From Phycisphaerales bacterium (GTDB lineage: Bacteria > Planctomycetota > Phycisphaerae > Phycisphaerales > SM1A02), in assembly GCA_022446885.1 (NCBI GenBank), contig JAKVBU010000028.1, positions 1 through 39,978 of the forward strand: DNA of 39,978 nt. Direction: 5' to 3'. Each line of letters begins with the position of its first letter. Position 1 is the stretch's first letter. The notes beneath the pieces were generated by a model. The model had not been told where the DNA came from and searched no databases. It saw only the letters and a program-made list of their open reading frames with translations. Both the position numbers and the translations under genes were made by a program. This document shows, in pieces, positions 1 through 8,246 of this stretch.

Positions 1-257
1 GACCCCGAGCCGTCAGCATCGAGGATCGTGGCACTGACGCCCTTGGACGATTCAATGGTGATGGCAAGATTGCGGGTGTCAATTGTGCCGGTCCAGATGC
101 CGGGGCCAACCAGCACTCGATCGCCGTCACTACTGGCGGCAATAGCGGCTTGAATGGAGTCGTATTGCTCCGGCACAGCGCGAGTCTGGCCGGCCTGCGT
201 CAGGCTCGGCAACAGCATCACCGTCGAACAGATGGTTGTGGTGATGGGGGTATGCAT
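1..257 (-). CDS. Exported beta-helix protein, N-terminal part only (runs off the window)
   Basis: An open frame starts with ATG at 257 on the minus strand and leaves the window still open after 85 codons. Residues 1 to about 22 look like a signal peptide ending near SLTQA. They are followed by a stretch of the type YDSIQAAIAASSDGDRVLVG and then ITIESSKG and ATILDADGSG. That pattern, an index of repeated items followed by 'I.L...' and 'T.IDA', is typical of right-handed parallel beta-helix (pectate-lyase fold, DUF1565-like) proteins, and very similar wording occurs in the beta-helix part of the protein at 6837-8171. An AAGGA ribosome site lies about 10 bases upstream of the ATG. The substrate is unknown. 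By analogy the missing C-terminus may carry the dockerin-like tail, but this is a guess. Confidence 0.7.
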   Translation of the reverse strand, partial: MHTPITTTICSTVMLLPSLTQAGQTRAVPEQYDSIQAAIAASSDGDRVLVGPGIWTGTIDTRNLAITIESSKGVSATILDADGSG

Positions 258-374
258 GGGGGCAAATCCTTGAGTTCCCGCTCCAACAGCCCCAGTTTCC
301 CGCAACCAGGGGCCAATTGCCAGCGAAACGGACCCTGGAGCCCCAAAAGGGCCTGGGTAGAGCCCTGCCGGGCC

Positions 375-402
375 TTGTTCAGCCCCCTCTGCGGGGTATG
401 GT
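375..402 (+). promoter_or_regulatory. Candidate sigma70-like promoter for the C25 peptidase gene
   Basis: TTGTTC at 375-380 and TATGGT at 397-402 are separated by 16 bases. Transcription would start near 409, so the mRNA would begin almost exactly at the hairpin at 416-447. This is weak sequence matching only; no experimental support. Confidence 0.3.
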
Positions 403-415
403 GGATGGACCAATT

Positions 416-447
416 CGGGCCAGAAATGTGGGGACAGTTCTGGCCCG
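416..447 (+). promoter_or_regulatory. 10-bp perfect hairpin in the leader of the C25 peptidase gene
   Basis: CGGGCCAGAA at 416-425 is the exact reverse complement of TTCTGGCCCG at 438-447, with a 12-base loop. It sits 24 bases upstream of the ATG at 472 and just before the AGGAG ribosome site. There is no T tract, so it is not a classical terminator. It may be a 5' mRNA stabiliser, a translation control element or an operator. Confidence 0.5.
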
Positions 448-471
448 TCACACCTGAGCAGGAGAGCCCAC

Positions 472-3165
472 ATGCGGCAGCAGAGATCACGCTTCGTCAC
501 CGGAGTCATTGCGGCGTCGGCCGCCCTTCTTTCGGCCGGCTTCGCCATGGCCGAAGACGACAACTTCGTCAGTGTCGAGGTTCTTTCAGATGGGCCCTTG
601 GGCACCACCTTGAACTTCGAGTTCGCTCAGCCGGAGGTTCGTCAGATCCGTATCGATGGTGCCCCCTGGGATGTCGTGCGTCTGGGCAGCGAGAGCATCA
701 CGGCCAAGGCAGGCGAGCCTGCGCTGCCCGATGTCTCCCGCTCGGTGAGTATCCCCGGCGATGCGGCCGTGCGTGTTCGCATGATCCGCGGCACCTACCG
801 AGACCTCGAGGGCTTCAACATCGCCCCGAGTAAGGGTGTCATCTACCGAGACACCAACCCCGCCGACGTCCCCTTCCAGTTCGGCGAGGTCTACGCCACA
901 GCTGGTTTCTGGCCCAGTGAATTGGCGACAATGCGTGAGCCCCACATCATTCGCAATGCTCGTGGTGTGGTCGTCACAGTGAATCCACTGCAGTGGGACC
1001 CATCAACGGGCACACTGCGGCTCTGGCAGTCGATGGAAGTGGCGGTCGATGTGATCGGCAAGACCACCAAGAACATCCTGCCGGAGTTCACGCTGACGCA
1101 GGGCAACGCCGCATTTGAGGCGATCCACGCCAATCACTTCGTCAACTGGCCAGCAGAGCCTCGCTACGACGACCTCGATTTCTCAGGTGACATGTTGATC
1201 ATCGCAGCGGATCAGTTCGTGGACAACATGCAGCCCTTGGCCGATTACAAGAACGGCACCGGCCGAAACTGCACGATCGTACCGATCTCAGAGATTGGCA
1301 ACAGTGCCGGAGCCATCGACGGTTATGTGAACAACATGTACATTGGCGGCAATCTCGCCTATGTGCTGCTTGTGGGCGACGCTGCTCATATCGCCGCTCC
1401 CTCCTCTGCCGGGGGTTTGTCCGATCCCCTGTACGCGAAGATCACCGCCGACGACTATCCGGACTTCTTCATCGGTAGATTCTCCGGTGAAACGGATGCC
1501 CACATTGACACACAAGTCCAGAGGGCCATTCAGTTTGAAGAGGACCAGTTGGCATTGAATCCGCTGTATAAGCGAGCAGCGGGTATCGCCTCAAATCAGG
1601 GCCCTGGTGATGACGGCGAGACGGACGATGTCCACGTTGCCAACATCATGAGTCAGCTCGAAGAAGAGTACGGCTATACCTATACAACCGTGATCGCAGA
1701 CCCCTCTGGCTCCGTGGCCGATGGTGTCGCAGCCATCAATAGCGGCCTTGGTGCCATCGCCTACACCGGTCACGGCTCCACAACCTGCTGGGGCAATGGC
1801 GCCCCTCTGTGTAACAGCGATGTCGATGGTCTGACTAACACAGAGATGCTTCCCTGGATCATCTCGGTGGCTTGTGTAAATGGCGAGTACAACGCCGGAA
1901 CCTGTTTTGCCGAGGCATTCACCCGCGCAACTCACAATGGTCAGCCTGCGGGCGCCACCATGATGTATGCGGCAACGATCAATCAGAGCTGGTCTCCGCC
2001 GATGTGCGCTCAGGATGAGACGTTCGATCTATTCGCATCTGAGCATTACACCACTCTCGGTGCCCTGTGCTTCGGTGGTTCGTGCCAGATGATGGATGAA
2101 TACGGTAGTGCCGGCGTCGAAATGTACGACACCTGGCACATCTTCGGTGATCCCTCATTGATCGTCGTCGGGACGGCCGAGCCGCCCACTGGCGTCACAC
2201 TGAGCGGCAATGGTTTTGCCGCCGAAGGCCCCCTTGGCGGTCCCTTCACGCCCAACTCTTGTGAATTGACATTGAAGAATTATGACGATGTTCCCTACGA
2301 CTGGTCCGCTCAGGTCAATGTGCCATGGGCTGATCTCTCGCAGGCCTCGGGCACAGTGCCCGCAACCGGTGAGATCACCGTCACGGTCATGATCAATTCT
2401 CAGGCCACGGGACTGGGCAATGGCTACCACGCCGGAGTTGTCGCCTTTAGTAACGAGGACACCAATGAGGCCATCGGCGACAAGAGCATTTCCATCAACG
2501 TGGGCGTGCCAGTCGAGATCTACAGCTGGAACATGGACCAGAACCCCGGTTGGAGCATGACCGGTGACTGGGACTGGGGACAGCCCACAGGTGGCGGCGG
2601 TGAGTTTGGTAGCCCGGACCCCAGCAGTGGGGCGGATGGGGAAAACGTCTGTGGCGTTAATCTGAATGGCGATTATGACATCAATGACATGGCCGCTATG
2701 ACGCTCACGACGAATCCCATCGACTGCAGCAGTCTGATGGATGTGGAACTGAAGTTCCAGCGCTGGCTCAACAGCGATTACCAGCCCTATGTCACCCAGC
2801 GGTTGGAGATCTCTCCAGATAACGTCAACTGGACGGCAATCTTTGACAATGGTGATGATGAGATCACGGCAACCTCTTGGAGTGAGCAGGTGCATGACAT
2901 CTCGGACATCGCTGACGGCGAGGTTGCGTTACGCGTACGTTGGAGTCACCAGATTACCTCTGGTGGTGCTTGGGCCTATTCTGGCTGGAATCTGGATAAC
3001 GTCCAGATCTGGGGCGTCGATGGAGATTCTGAGCCTTGCGATGGCGACTACTCCGGCGATGGCATGGTCGACACCTTGGACATTCTGGCAGTGCTGGCCA
3101 GCTGGGGTCAGTACAACACCCAGGACATCCTGCTCATTCTGGCCAACTGGGGCAATGAGTGCTGA
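472..3165 (+). CDS. Secreted C25 (gingipain-family) cysteine peptidase with dockerin-like tail
   Basis: This 897-residue exported protein has a signal peptide (about residues 1-27, ending FAMA). A gingipain-type propeptide follows, running to about residue 235. The C25 catalytic domain (about 238-570) begins with DMLIIAADQF. The catalytic pair is visible: His434 in YTGHGS and Cys468 in SVACVNGEY, 34 residues apart, as in gingipains. An immunoglobulin-like domain follows (about 570-680), then a MAM/CUB-like beta-sandwich (about 685-850, with WDWGQP and SGWNLDNVQIW). The last 42 residues (856-897) are a dockerin-like Ca-binding tail bounded by two cysteines. The ATG at 472 is chosen for its AGGAG site 7-8 bases upstream. 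The protein probably hydrolyses proteins outside the cell or on its surface. A terminator follows immediately, so it is transcribed alone. Confidence 0.9.
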   Translation: MRQQRSRFVTGVIAASAALLSAGFAMAEDDNFVSVEVLSDGPLGTTLNFEFAQPEVRQIRIDGAPWDVVRLGSESITAKAGEPALPDVSRSVSIPGDAAVRVRMIRGTYRDLEGFNIAPSKGVIYRDTNPADVPFQFGEVYATAGFWPSELATMREPHIIRNARGVVVTVNPLQWDPSTGTLRLWQSMEVAVDVIGKTTKNILPEFTLTQGNAAFEAIHANHFVNWPAEPRYDDLDFSGDMLIIAADQFVDNMQPLADYKNGTGRNCTIVPISEIGNSAGAIDGYVNNMYIGGNLAYVLLVGDAAHIAAPSSAGGLSDPLYAKITADDYPDFFIGRFSGETDAHIDTQVQRAIQFEEDQLALNPLYKRAAGIASNQGPGDDGETDDVHVANIMSQLEEEYGYTYTTVIADPSGSVADGVAAINSGLGAIAYTGHGSTTCWGNGAPLCNSDVDGLTNTEMLPWIISVACVNGEYNAGTCFAEAFTRATHNGQPAGATMMYAATINQSWSPPMCAQDETFDLFASEHYTTLGALCFGGSCQMMDEYGSAGVEMYDTWHIFGDPSLIVVGTAEPPTGVTLSGNGFAAEGPLGGPFTPNSCELTLKNYDDVPYDWSAQVNVPWADLSQASGTVPATGEITVTVMINSQATGLGNGYHAGVVAFSNEDTNEAIGDKSISINVGVPVEIYSWNMDQNPGWSMTGDWDWGQPTGGGGEFGSPDPSSGADGENVCGVNLNGDYDINDMAAMTLTTNPIDCSSLMDVELKFQRWLNSDYQPYVTQRLEISPDNVNWTAIFDNGDDEITATSWSEQVHDISDIADGEVALRVRWSHQITSGGAWAYSGWNLDNVQIWGVDGDSEPCDGDYSGDGMVDTLDILAVLASWGQYNTQDILLILANWGNEC
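3037..3162 (+). other. Dockerin-like C-terminal domain of the C25 peptidase (codons 856-897)
   Basis: The domain opens with CDGDYSGDGMVDTLDIL, a single EF-hand-like Ca loop with Asp at the usual dockerin positions. It continues with a helix (AVLASWG), a short linker and a second helix (DILLILANWG), and ends in Cys. The second Ca loop of a normal type I dockerin is missing. The same layout ends the protein at 6837-8171. Confidence 0.75.
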
Positions 3166-3200
3166 GTCTGCCCGGTTCGAGTCAATCGAATGTGTTCTTG

Positions 3201-3238
3201 CAGGCCCCCGTCTTTCGACGGGGGCCTGTTCTTTCTTC
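3201..3238 (+). terminator. Rho-independent terminator of the C25 peptidase gene
   Basis: A perfect 12-bp stem (3201-3212 with 3217-3228, CAGGCCCCCGTC and its complement) has a TTTC loop and is followed by TTCTTTCTT. It lies 35 bases after the stop codon. This is the clearest terminator in the window. Confidence 0.9.
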
Positions 3239-3302
3239 ACCATGAAGTTGCGTCTGGGCTGCAGGCCTGCCACACAAGACAGATGACAGACCTGGTCTGA
3301 CT

Positions 3303-4241
3303 ATGCTGCCCCCCATGCATGCGATAGACCCGGATCTGGCACGCATCGTGGAGTCGCTCAATGAGTCGGGATTGATGGACTGGTCCGGCCTCGATGCAGA
3401 GGGGGTGCGGGCCAAGTTTTCCGACATCAAACAGACGGTTCGTGAGCCAGCCGTTGCATTGGTGCAAGACGTGGATGTGCCGGGCGCCGGTGGGCCGATC
3501 GCTTGTCGGCTCTACCACCCGCAGCCAGGCACCCGCCTTCCTGGGCTGGTCTGGTGCCATGGCGGCGGTTGGGTACTGGGGACGCTTGATGGGGAGGAGG
3601 CGACAGCCCGTTTCTTGGCGACAGCAGGCCAAATGGCCGTGCTTAGCGTGGACTACCGCCTTGCCCCGGAGCATCGCTTTCCTGCAGCCTTTGAAGACGC
3701 GATGGCCGCCTTTGACTGGACCTGCGCCAATGCCAGCGAGTTGGAATTGTCCTGCGTTGCCATGGGGGGCGCAAGCGCTGGAGGTAATCTCGCAGCGGCC
3801 GTGGGCCTGGAGCGGGCCGGGCCACCTGGGCCCGAAGCTCTGCTGCTTGTGTATCCAATTCTCGACAGCGATCTGGATCGCCCCTCGATGCACACCTTCG
3901 GCGAAGACCTGGTGCTGCACCGGGATCACATGGCTTGGTTCTGGGATCAGTACGTGCCCGATGAGCGCGATCGGGCTCACCCTCGAGCCGCTGTTCTGCA
4001 AGCTGCAATTCCACAGTCGCTGGCGCCGGTCACGCTTCTTCTTGCTGAGTGCGATCCACTCGTTGATGAAGGATTGGAGTGGGCCAGGCAATTGCAGAGA
4101 TCGGGCGTCGACCTGCAACTGGTCGTCGCCAAGGGACTCACCCACGGCTATCTGGGCATGTCCAGGCGGGTGCCTGCGGCTCGTGCCTTGCTCGAGGCTG
4201 AGATACGCAGATTCGTCTCGCATCTGAATGCCCATGCCTGA
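3303..4241 (+). CDS. HSL-family alpha/beta hydrolase (esterase), first of a tandem pair
   Basis: A 312-residue carboxylesterase-like enzyme of the hormone-sensitive lipase (acetyl-esterase/Aes) family, length normal. The oxyanion motif HGGGW begins at His86. The nucleophile is Ser158 in GGASAGG (the family usually has GDSAGG, here Ala replaces Asp). The acid is Asp251 in CDPLVDEG and the base His281 in LTHGY. No signal peptide or membrane segment is seen, so it should be cytoplasmic. The start is uncertain: ATG at 3303 or at 3315, with no convincing ribosome site for either. The next gene overlaps its last 14 bases and is a paralog, so the two are probably translated together. The natural ester substrate cannot be inferred. 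Confidence 0.88.
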   Translation: MLPPMHAIDPDLARIVESLNESGLMDWSGLDAEGVRAKFSDIKQTVREPAVALVQDVDVPGAGGPIACRLYHPQPGTRLPGLVWCHGGGWVLGTLDGEEATARFLATAGQMAVLSVDYRLAPEHRFPAAFEDAMAAFDWTCANASELELSCVAMGGASAGGNLAAAVGLERAGPPGPEALLLVYPILDSDLDRPSMHTFGEDLVLHRDHMAWFWDQYVPDERDRAHPRAAVLQAAIPQSLAPVTLLLAECDPLVDEGLEWARQLQRSGVDLQLVVAKGLTHGYLGMSRRVPAARALLEAEIRRFVSHLNAHA

Positions 4242-5211
4242 GGGCGAAGATGTCAAGGCCCTGCTTGATCCAGCAGCAGCCAAGGCCATTGAAGACTGGG
4301 TGCAAAAACTGCCTGGCGGGGGCGCCCAACTGAACCCAGCCACGCTGGATGCCCCGACCTTGCGGCAAGCCATGGCGGCCAGGCACGAGCCGGTCGATCA
4401 TCCAGCAATGGCGTCGATCGAGGATCTACAGGTGCAGGGCACCGGATCGATCTTGGACTGTCGCTTGTATCGCCCCATGGGGCCGTGTGATGGCCTGCTC
4501 GTTTGGAATCCTGGGGGGGGTTGGGTGTTGGGCGGCCTTGATCGGGCAGATGCGATCTGCAGGCAACTTGCCGACGGGGGCGGCTGCTGTGTGCTGTCTG
4601 TTGCATACCGACTGGCTCCAGAGCACCGCTTTCCGGCGGCCTTCTACGACGCCGCAAGTGTGTGGAGGTTTGCGCAGTCGCATGCCAGTGAACTCGGCGT
4701 AGATGTTCGGCAGTTGGCCATCGGTGGTGACAGCGTTGGTGGGGCGTTGGCTGCAAGCGTCTGCCTGATGGCTGCGCTCGATGAGGCGCCGCTGCCGGCG
4801 GGCCTGTTGCAGCTGTATCCGGTGGTCGATGCCGATCTTGATCGACCATCCCTGCACCGTTTTGGACGAGGCGATCTGCTCCTGAGCCGGGCGATGATGG
4901 GGTGGTTCTGGGATCAGTATCAACCCGACCATGCGCTGCGCCGAGACTGGCGGGCCTCGCCACTGATGGCCCCAAATCTCGGCAGCCTCCCACCTGCCAC
5001 GATTCTGCTGGCGCAGCTGGATCCGCTGGTTGATTCAGGGCTTGAGTGGGCCCATCGATTGCGGGAGGAGGGCGTGCCTGTAGAGCTGCAGGTCGCTCAA
5101 GGGCTCCCGCATGCATTTGGCGAACTTTGGCCACAGGTTGCGTCGGCCCGAGACGCCCTCCGGCGGGCGGCCAAGGCGATGACCGCCCGGTTGGAGGCCA
5201 AACAGGCGTGA
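4228..5211 (+). CDS. HSL-family alpha/beta hydrolase, second of a tandem pair, altered oxyanion motif
   Basis: A 327-residue paralog of the upstream esterase, from a tandem duplication judging by the shared spacing of all motifs. The catalytic triad is intact: Ser169 in GGDSVGG, Asp265 in LDPLVDSG and His295 in GLPHAF. The oxyanion motif reads NPGGGW, so the His of HGGG is replaced by Pro95. The glycines that form the oxyanion hole remain, so activity is likely but substrate choice may differ. ATG at 4228 overlaps the upstream gene by 14 bases; ATG at 4234 is an alternative. It is followed by a convergent gene 51 bases away. Confidence 0.87.
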   Translation: MPMPEGEDVKALLDPAAAKAIEDWVQKLPGGGAQLNPATLDAPTLRQAMAARHEPVDHPAMASIEDLQVQGTGSILDCRLYRPMGPCDGLLVWNPGGGWVLGGLDRADAICRQLADGGGCCVLSVAYRLAPEHRFPAAFYDAASVWRFAQSHASELGVDVRQLAIGGDSVGGALAASVCLMAALDEAPLPAGLLQLYPVVDADLDRPSLHRFGRGDLLLSRAMMGWFWDQYQPDHALRRDWRASPLMAPNLGSLPPATILLAQLDPLVDSGLEWAHRLREEGVPVELQVAQGLPHAFGELWPQVASARDALRRAAKAMTARLEAKQA

Positions 5212-5262
5212 GGCACGCTGTGCATCTGGCTTGCCCGGAGGCCGGTGAATCGCCAACTGGGC

Positions 5263-6624
5263 TCAGCCCAGCATGGGCATGACCGCTTCGAGCAGGCCAA
5301 ACAGCCCGTGGTGCTCTTCAGGCGGCGGGGCACTCATTGCCTTCATGAGGTTAGCGCACAAGAGTGCAGCGTAGGTACCCACTGCATACCCGAGCACCGC
5401 AAGCAGAACACCAACCGGAGCCAGTCGTGGGTTGAAGGCGCCCGCGACGACCGGTGCTGAGGCGGCGCCGCCGATGTTCGCCTGCGAAGCAACTGCAATG
5501 AAAAAGCTCGGCGCCTTGATGAGTTTGGCGACAAGGAACAGCAGCGCCCCCTGGAATCCAATCCAGATGATGCCCAGCAGGAACAGGACAGGCGCATCAA
5601 CAAGTGCACGCAGATCCATTCGGAGTCCGATTACGGCGACTAGTGTGTAAAGAAAGACCGTGCCGATTCGGCTGGCACCTACGTCTTCAAGCGTGCGGGC
5701 GCTCCGCATGAACGAGGCCGCGACGCCCATTGAGGTGGACAGCACGATCAACCAGAAGAAGGGTTTGTTGAGGCTGAATGTCTTTGAACCGGGCCAGACC
5801 GTCTCGAACCAATGGGCAAGTGGCTCGGCGACGATGTGCGACAGGCCGACGATCCCGAAGGCCACCGCCAGCAGCACGAAGAAGTCATTCGTGGTGGCGA
5901 TCCGCGATCGGCCACTCTGCATGGCTCGAACCCGCTCTGTCAGATTGTCGATGGCGCTGCGGTCAGCCTTGAGCCACCGATCGAATGCCCCGGCGCGAGC
6001 CGCCATCCAAAGCAGAAAGCCCATCCAGATATTGGCGACAATGACATCCACCGCGACCATCTGTGAAAAGAGGTCTTCGCCGGGCAGGAAGATCTCCTTC
6101 ATCGCCAACTGATTGGCTCCGCCTCCGATCCAAGACCCGGCGACCGTTGACAGGCCCTTCCACAATTCGTGTGGGTCGGCGCTTCCGGGCAGACTGGGGT
6201 CAAAGATCCAGATGATGCCCAGTGCCAAGGGGCCGCCAAGCACCACGCCCACAGTGGCGGTGAAGAAGAGCACCAGCAGTTTTGGGCCCAATCGCAAGAT
6301 GCCCGGCAGATCCACAGAGACGGTCAGCAGCACGAGGCAGGCAGGCAGCAGAAACCGAGAGGCGACCCAGTAGAGATCGTGGCCCCCTGGATGCATGGGC
6401 ACATCGCCTACAAGACCGATCGTCGAGAGCAGGCTGGGAATGAAGTAACACAGCAGGATGGCCGGCACGATGGCGTAGAAGCGTCGGCACGAGGGCATCG
6501 TCGATGTCTTGAACACCACCGCCAAGATGATGAACAAGATGCCCAGCACAGCAGCCGGGTGGGTGATGTCGAAGTGCCTTGGGTCTGCCGCTTCGGCTGC
6601 AACTGCCATGAGAGACTCGATCAT
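5263..6624 (-). CDS. DUF819 family integral membrane protein
   Basis: A 453-residue, very hydrophobic protein with about 10-12 predicted membrane spans, matching the DUF819 (YjcL-like) family in length and in conserved pieces such as GSWIGGGANQ near residue 165 and the paired repeat GGAASAPVVAGAF near residue 400. The fold of this family resembles that of 2-hydroxycarboxylate or bile-acid type secondary transporters, but the substrate is unknown. The start at 6624 gives a short N-terminal segment before the first helix; the second codon choice is Met6. It is transcribed convergently with the esterase pair. A small GC palindrome (5257-5271) overlaps its stop codon. Confidence 0.85.
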   Translation of the reverse strand: MIESLMAVAAEAADPRHFDITHPAAVLGILFIILAVVFKTSTMPSCRRFYAIVPAILLCYFIPSLLSTIGLVGDVPMHPGGHDLYWVASRFLLPACLVLLTVSVDLPGILRLGPKLLVLFFTATVGVVLGGPLALGIIWIFDPSLPGSADPHELWKGLSTVAGSWIGGGANQLAMKEIFLPGEDLFSQMVAVDVIVANIWMGFLLWMAARAGAFDRWLKADRSAIDNLTERVRAMQSGRSRIATTNDFFVLLAVAFGIVGLSHIVAEPLAHWFETVWPGSKTFSLNKPFFWLIVLSTSMGVAASFMRSARTLEDVGASRIGTVFLYTLVAVIGLRMDLRALVDAPVLFLLGIIWIGFQGALLFLVAKLIKAPSFFIAVASQANIGGAASAPVVAGAFNPRLAPVGVLLAVLGYAVGTYAALLCANLMKAMSAPPPEEHHGLFGLLEAVMPMLG

Positions 6625-6780
6625 GGCGGCATTCTGTCAGATCGAGTCACGCTGTGTCAGGCAGGTTCAGGGTTGAGGCCCCATGAGCCACAGAAGCACA
6701 GAATTGATCTCTCGGTTCATCAGCGGCATGCCTCGATCTACAGGCAGGCCTGCCAACCAGATATTCGGGCCTTCCATGAG

Positions 6781-6812
6781 ACAGGGCCCCAAGCCGAAGC
6801 TCGGGGCCCTGT
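6781..6812 (-). terminator. Strong hairpin with C(UUCG)G tetraloop after the Omp28-like gene
   Basis: Read on the minus strand, a 14-bp stem (one G-U wobble) closes on the extra-stable tetraloop C(UUCG)G, 24 bases after the stop codon of the gene at 6837-8171. It lacks a clean T tract, so it may act as an mRNA 3' stabiliser or a non-canonical terminator. Confidence 0.6.
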
Positions 6813-6836
6813 GGGAATCAGAGAGTGTCAGGCGAA

Positions 6837-8171
6837 TCAGCAGCCGCTGCCGAAGTTCGCCAGGGTGACGAGGATGTCGTCAACTGTGTACATGGAGCCG
6901 AATCCGGCGATGACTGTGAGGATGTCATCCACGTTGACGGTGCCGTCACCGTTGTAGTCACCGTCACAGGGCTCGTCGCCGCAGTCTTGGTCAAAGCTGT
7001 TGCCGCCGCCATCGGTCCAGGCTCCGCCGATGTTGTTGGGGCTGTTGTTGCAGAAGACGTTGTCAGCGATGGTCGGGTTGCCAGCCGAAATGATGACGTA
7101 GTAGCCGGTGGCGTCGTTATCGCGAATGATGCAGTTTTTGATCATCGGCGTTCCGTTGGTGATCATGGCGCTGCCCGATGAAGCGTGACCGCCGCGAATG
7201 GTGAAGCCGTCAATGGTGGGGCTTCCGCCCATCATCGTGACGACACGGCCCTGTGCCTGCGCATCGATGACGGTGGCTGAGGGATCAGAAGACGCTGCCA
7301 GGAGATCGATGGACCGGCCATTGAAGTCGATCATCTCGTTGTAGGTGCCCGGTGCAACCGTGACCGTGCTGCCTGAGCCGACCTCGTCGAGGGCAGCCTG
7401 AATCGTCGAGAAGTCGCCGGTGGGGCCGACAGTGACATTCGCCGGGGGGGCTTCGCCGTGCTTGTGCTCTGCAGACTGATAGATCATCGCTGGGCCGCTA
7501 GAAGCATTGAGCTGGGCCCAGACAACATAGTTGACGTGCTGGGTGTTGGTCGACTCACCCGACAGGGTGAAGGTGTGGTTGAAGCCGTACGTCTGTCCCG
7601 GTGACAGAGTGAACGTTTGGGTTGGAGCGGACTGGCGCAGGGTGTTGAACTGAATCTCGTTTGACTCGGGCCAGTTTTCCTGATTGTAGACCTGCGTCAC
7701 ATAGAGCTTGATGTTTCTGGTCTGACCGCCGGACTCTACACCGACGGTGATGTCCAGGTTGTATTGGTTGGTTCCAGCCTCTTCACCAATCACGTCAATA
7801 GTGACATCGGTTGTTGAGGAAGCATTGTTAAGCATGCCCTGCAAGGCATTGGCATTGGCGGAGGGAGAGCCATAGGAGCCTACCTGAGACCAGGTGCCAT
7901 TCAGCCAGACCGTGGGATACCCGCTGAGACTGTAGAAGTTGATCAGTTGATCACCTAGGCTGGTGGTGTAACTGTCGCCGCCGTGAATCATCAAACCTGT
8001 TGTGGTTTCTGGATTGTTTTCCAGAACTGTGTGCAGGCCTTCAGCAACGTCTGGGCAGTACCCACACCAGGTAGCGGTGAACTCCTGAAACAAGTTGACC
8101 TTCGGCGCTGCGGTCAGCGCAGACGCACATGCCGTGGCCGCGATGAAAGCGAGGGTTGTTGTTGGACGCAT
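6837..8171 (-). CDS. Secreted Omp28-like thioredoxin/beta-helix fusion with dockerin-like tail
   Basis: The protein is 444 residues from ATG at 8171, chosen because AGGAGAG lies 8 bases upstream; an in-frame earlier start would add 11 residues before the signal peptide. Residues 1-22 are a signal peptide. Residues 23-130 form an Omp28-type thioredoxin-like domain with FTATWCGYCPD (Cys36 and Cys39) and the cis-Pro-like GYPTVW. A beta-sandwich region follows to about 250. Residues 255-395 are a right-handed beta-helix (DFSTIQAALDEVGSG, then TIDGFTIRGG). Residues 402-444 are a dockerin-like tail closed by Cys residues. The CxxC pair suggests redox activity or disulfide handling outside the cell, but that is inference. 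It stands alone, with a hairpin after it and a leader of its own. Confidence 0.82.
   Translation of the reverse strand: MRPTTTLAFIAATACASALTAAPKVNLFQEFTATWCGYCPDVAEGLHTVLENNPETTTGLMIHGGDSYTTSLGDQLINFYSLSGYPTVWLNGTWSQVGSYGSPSANANALQGMLNNASSTTDVTIDVIGEEAGTNQYNLDITVGVESGGQTRNIKLYVTQVYNQENWPESNEIQFNTLRQSAPTQTFTLSPGQTYGFNHTFTLSGESTNTQHVNYVVWAQLNASSGPAMIYQSAEHKHGEAPPANVTVGPTGDFSTIQAALDEVGSGSTVTVAPGTYNEMIDFNGRSIDLLAASSDPSATVIDAQAQGRVVTMMGGSPTIDGFTIRGGHASSGSAMITNGTPMIKNCIIRDNDATGYYVIISAGNPTIADNVFCNNSPNNIGGAWTDGGGNSFDQDCGDEPCDGDYNGDGTVNVDDILTVIAGFGSMYTVDDILVTLANFGSGC
6840..6968 (-). other. Dockerin-like C-terminal domain of the Omp28-like protein (codons 402-444)
   Basis: CDGDYNGDGTVNVDDIL is an EF-hand-like Ca loop with helix. 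It is followed by a short linker and a second helix DILVTLANFG without its own Ca loop, and the domain ends in Cys. It is the second copy of the tail at 3037-3162 and is identical to it in layout. Confidence 0.75.
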
Positions 8172-8246
8172 GTTTGACACTCTCCTGAATATGGCCACTC
8201 GCACGAGTGCAATTGGCGAATCCCCATCCCGGTGGACGTTCGAATG

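Noticed and set aside
3237-4373. 378-codon antisense open frame over the first esterase
   Set aside because: Same reason: composition is a shadow of the esterase codons.
5257-5271. 15-base palindrome CTGGGCT-C-AGCCCAG at the DUF819 stop
   Set aside because: Short, lies in coding sequence, no T tract; kept only as a note.
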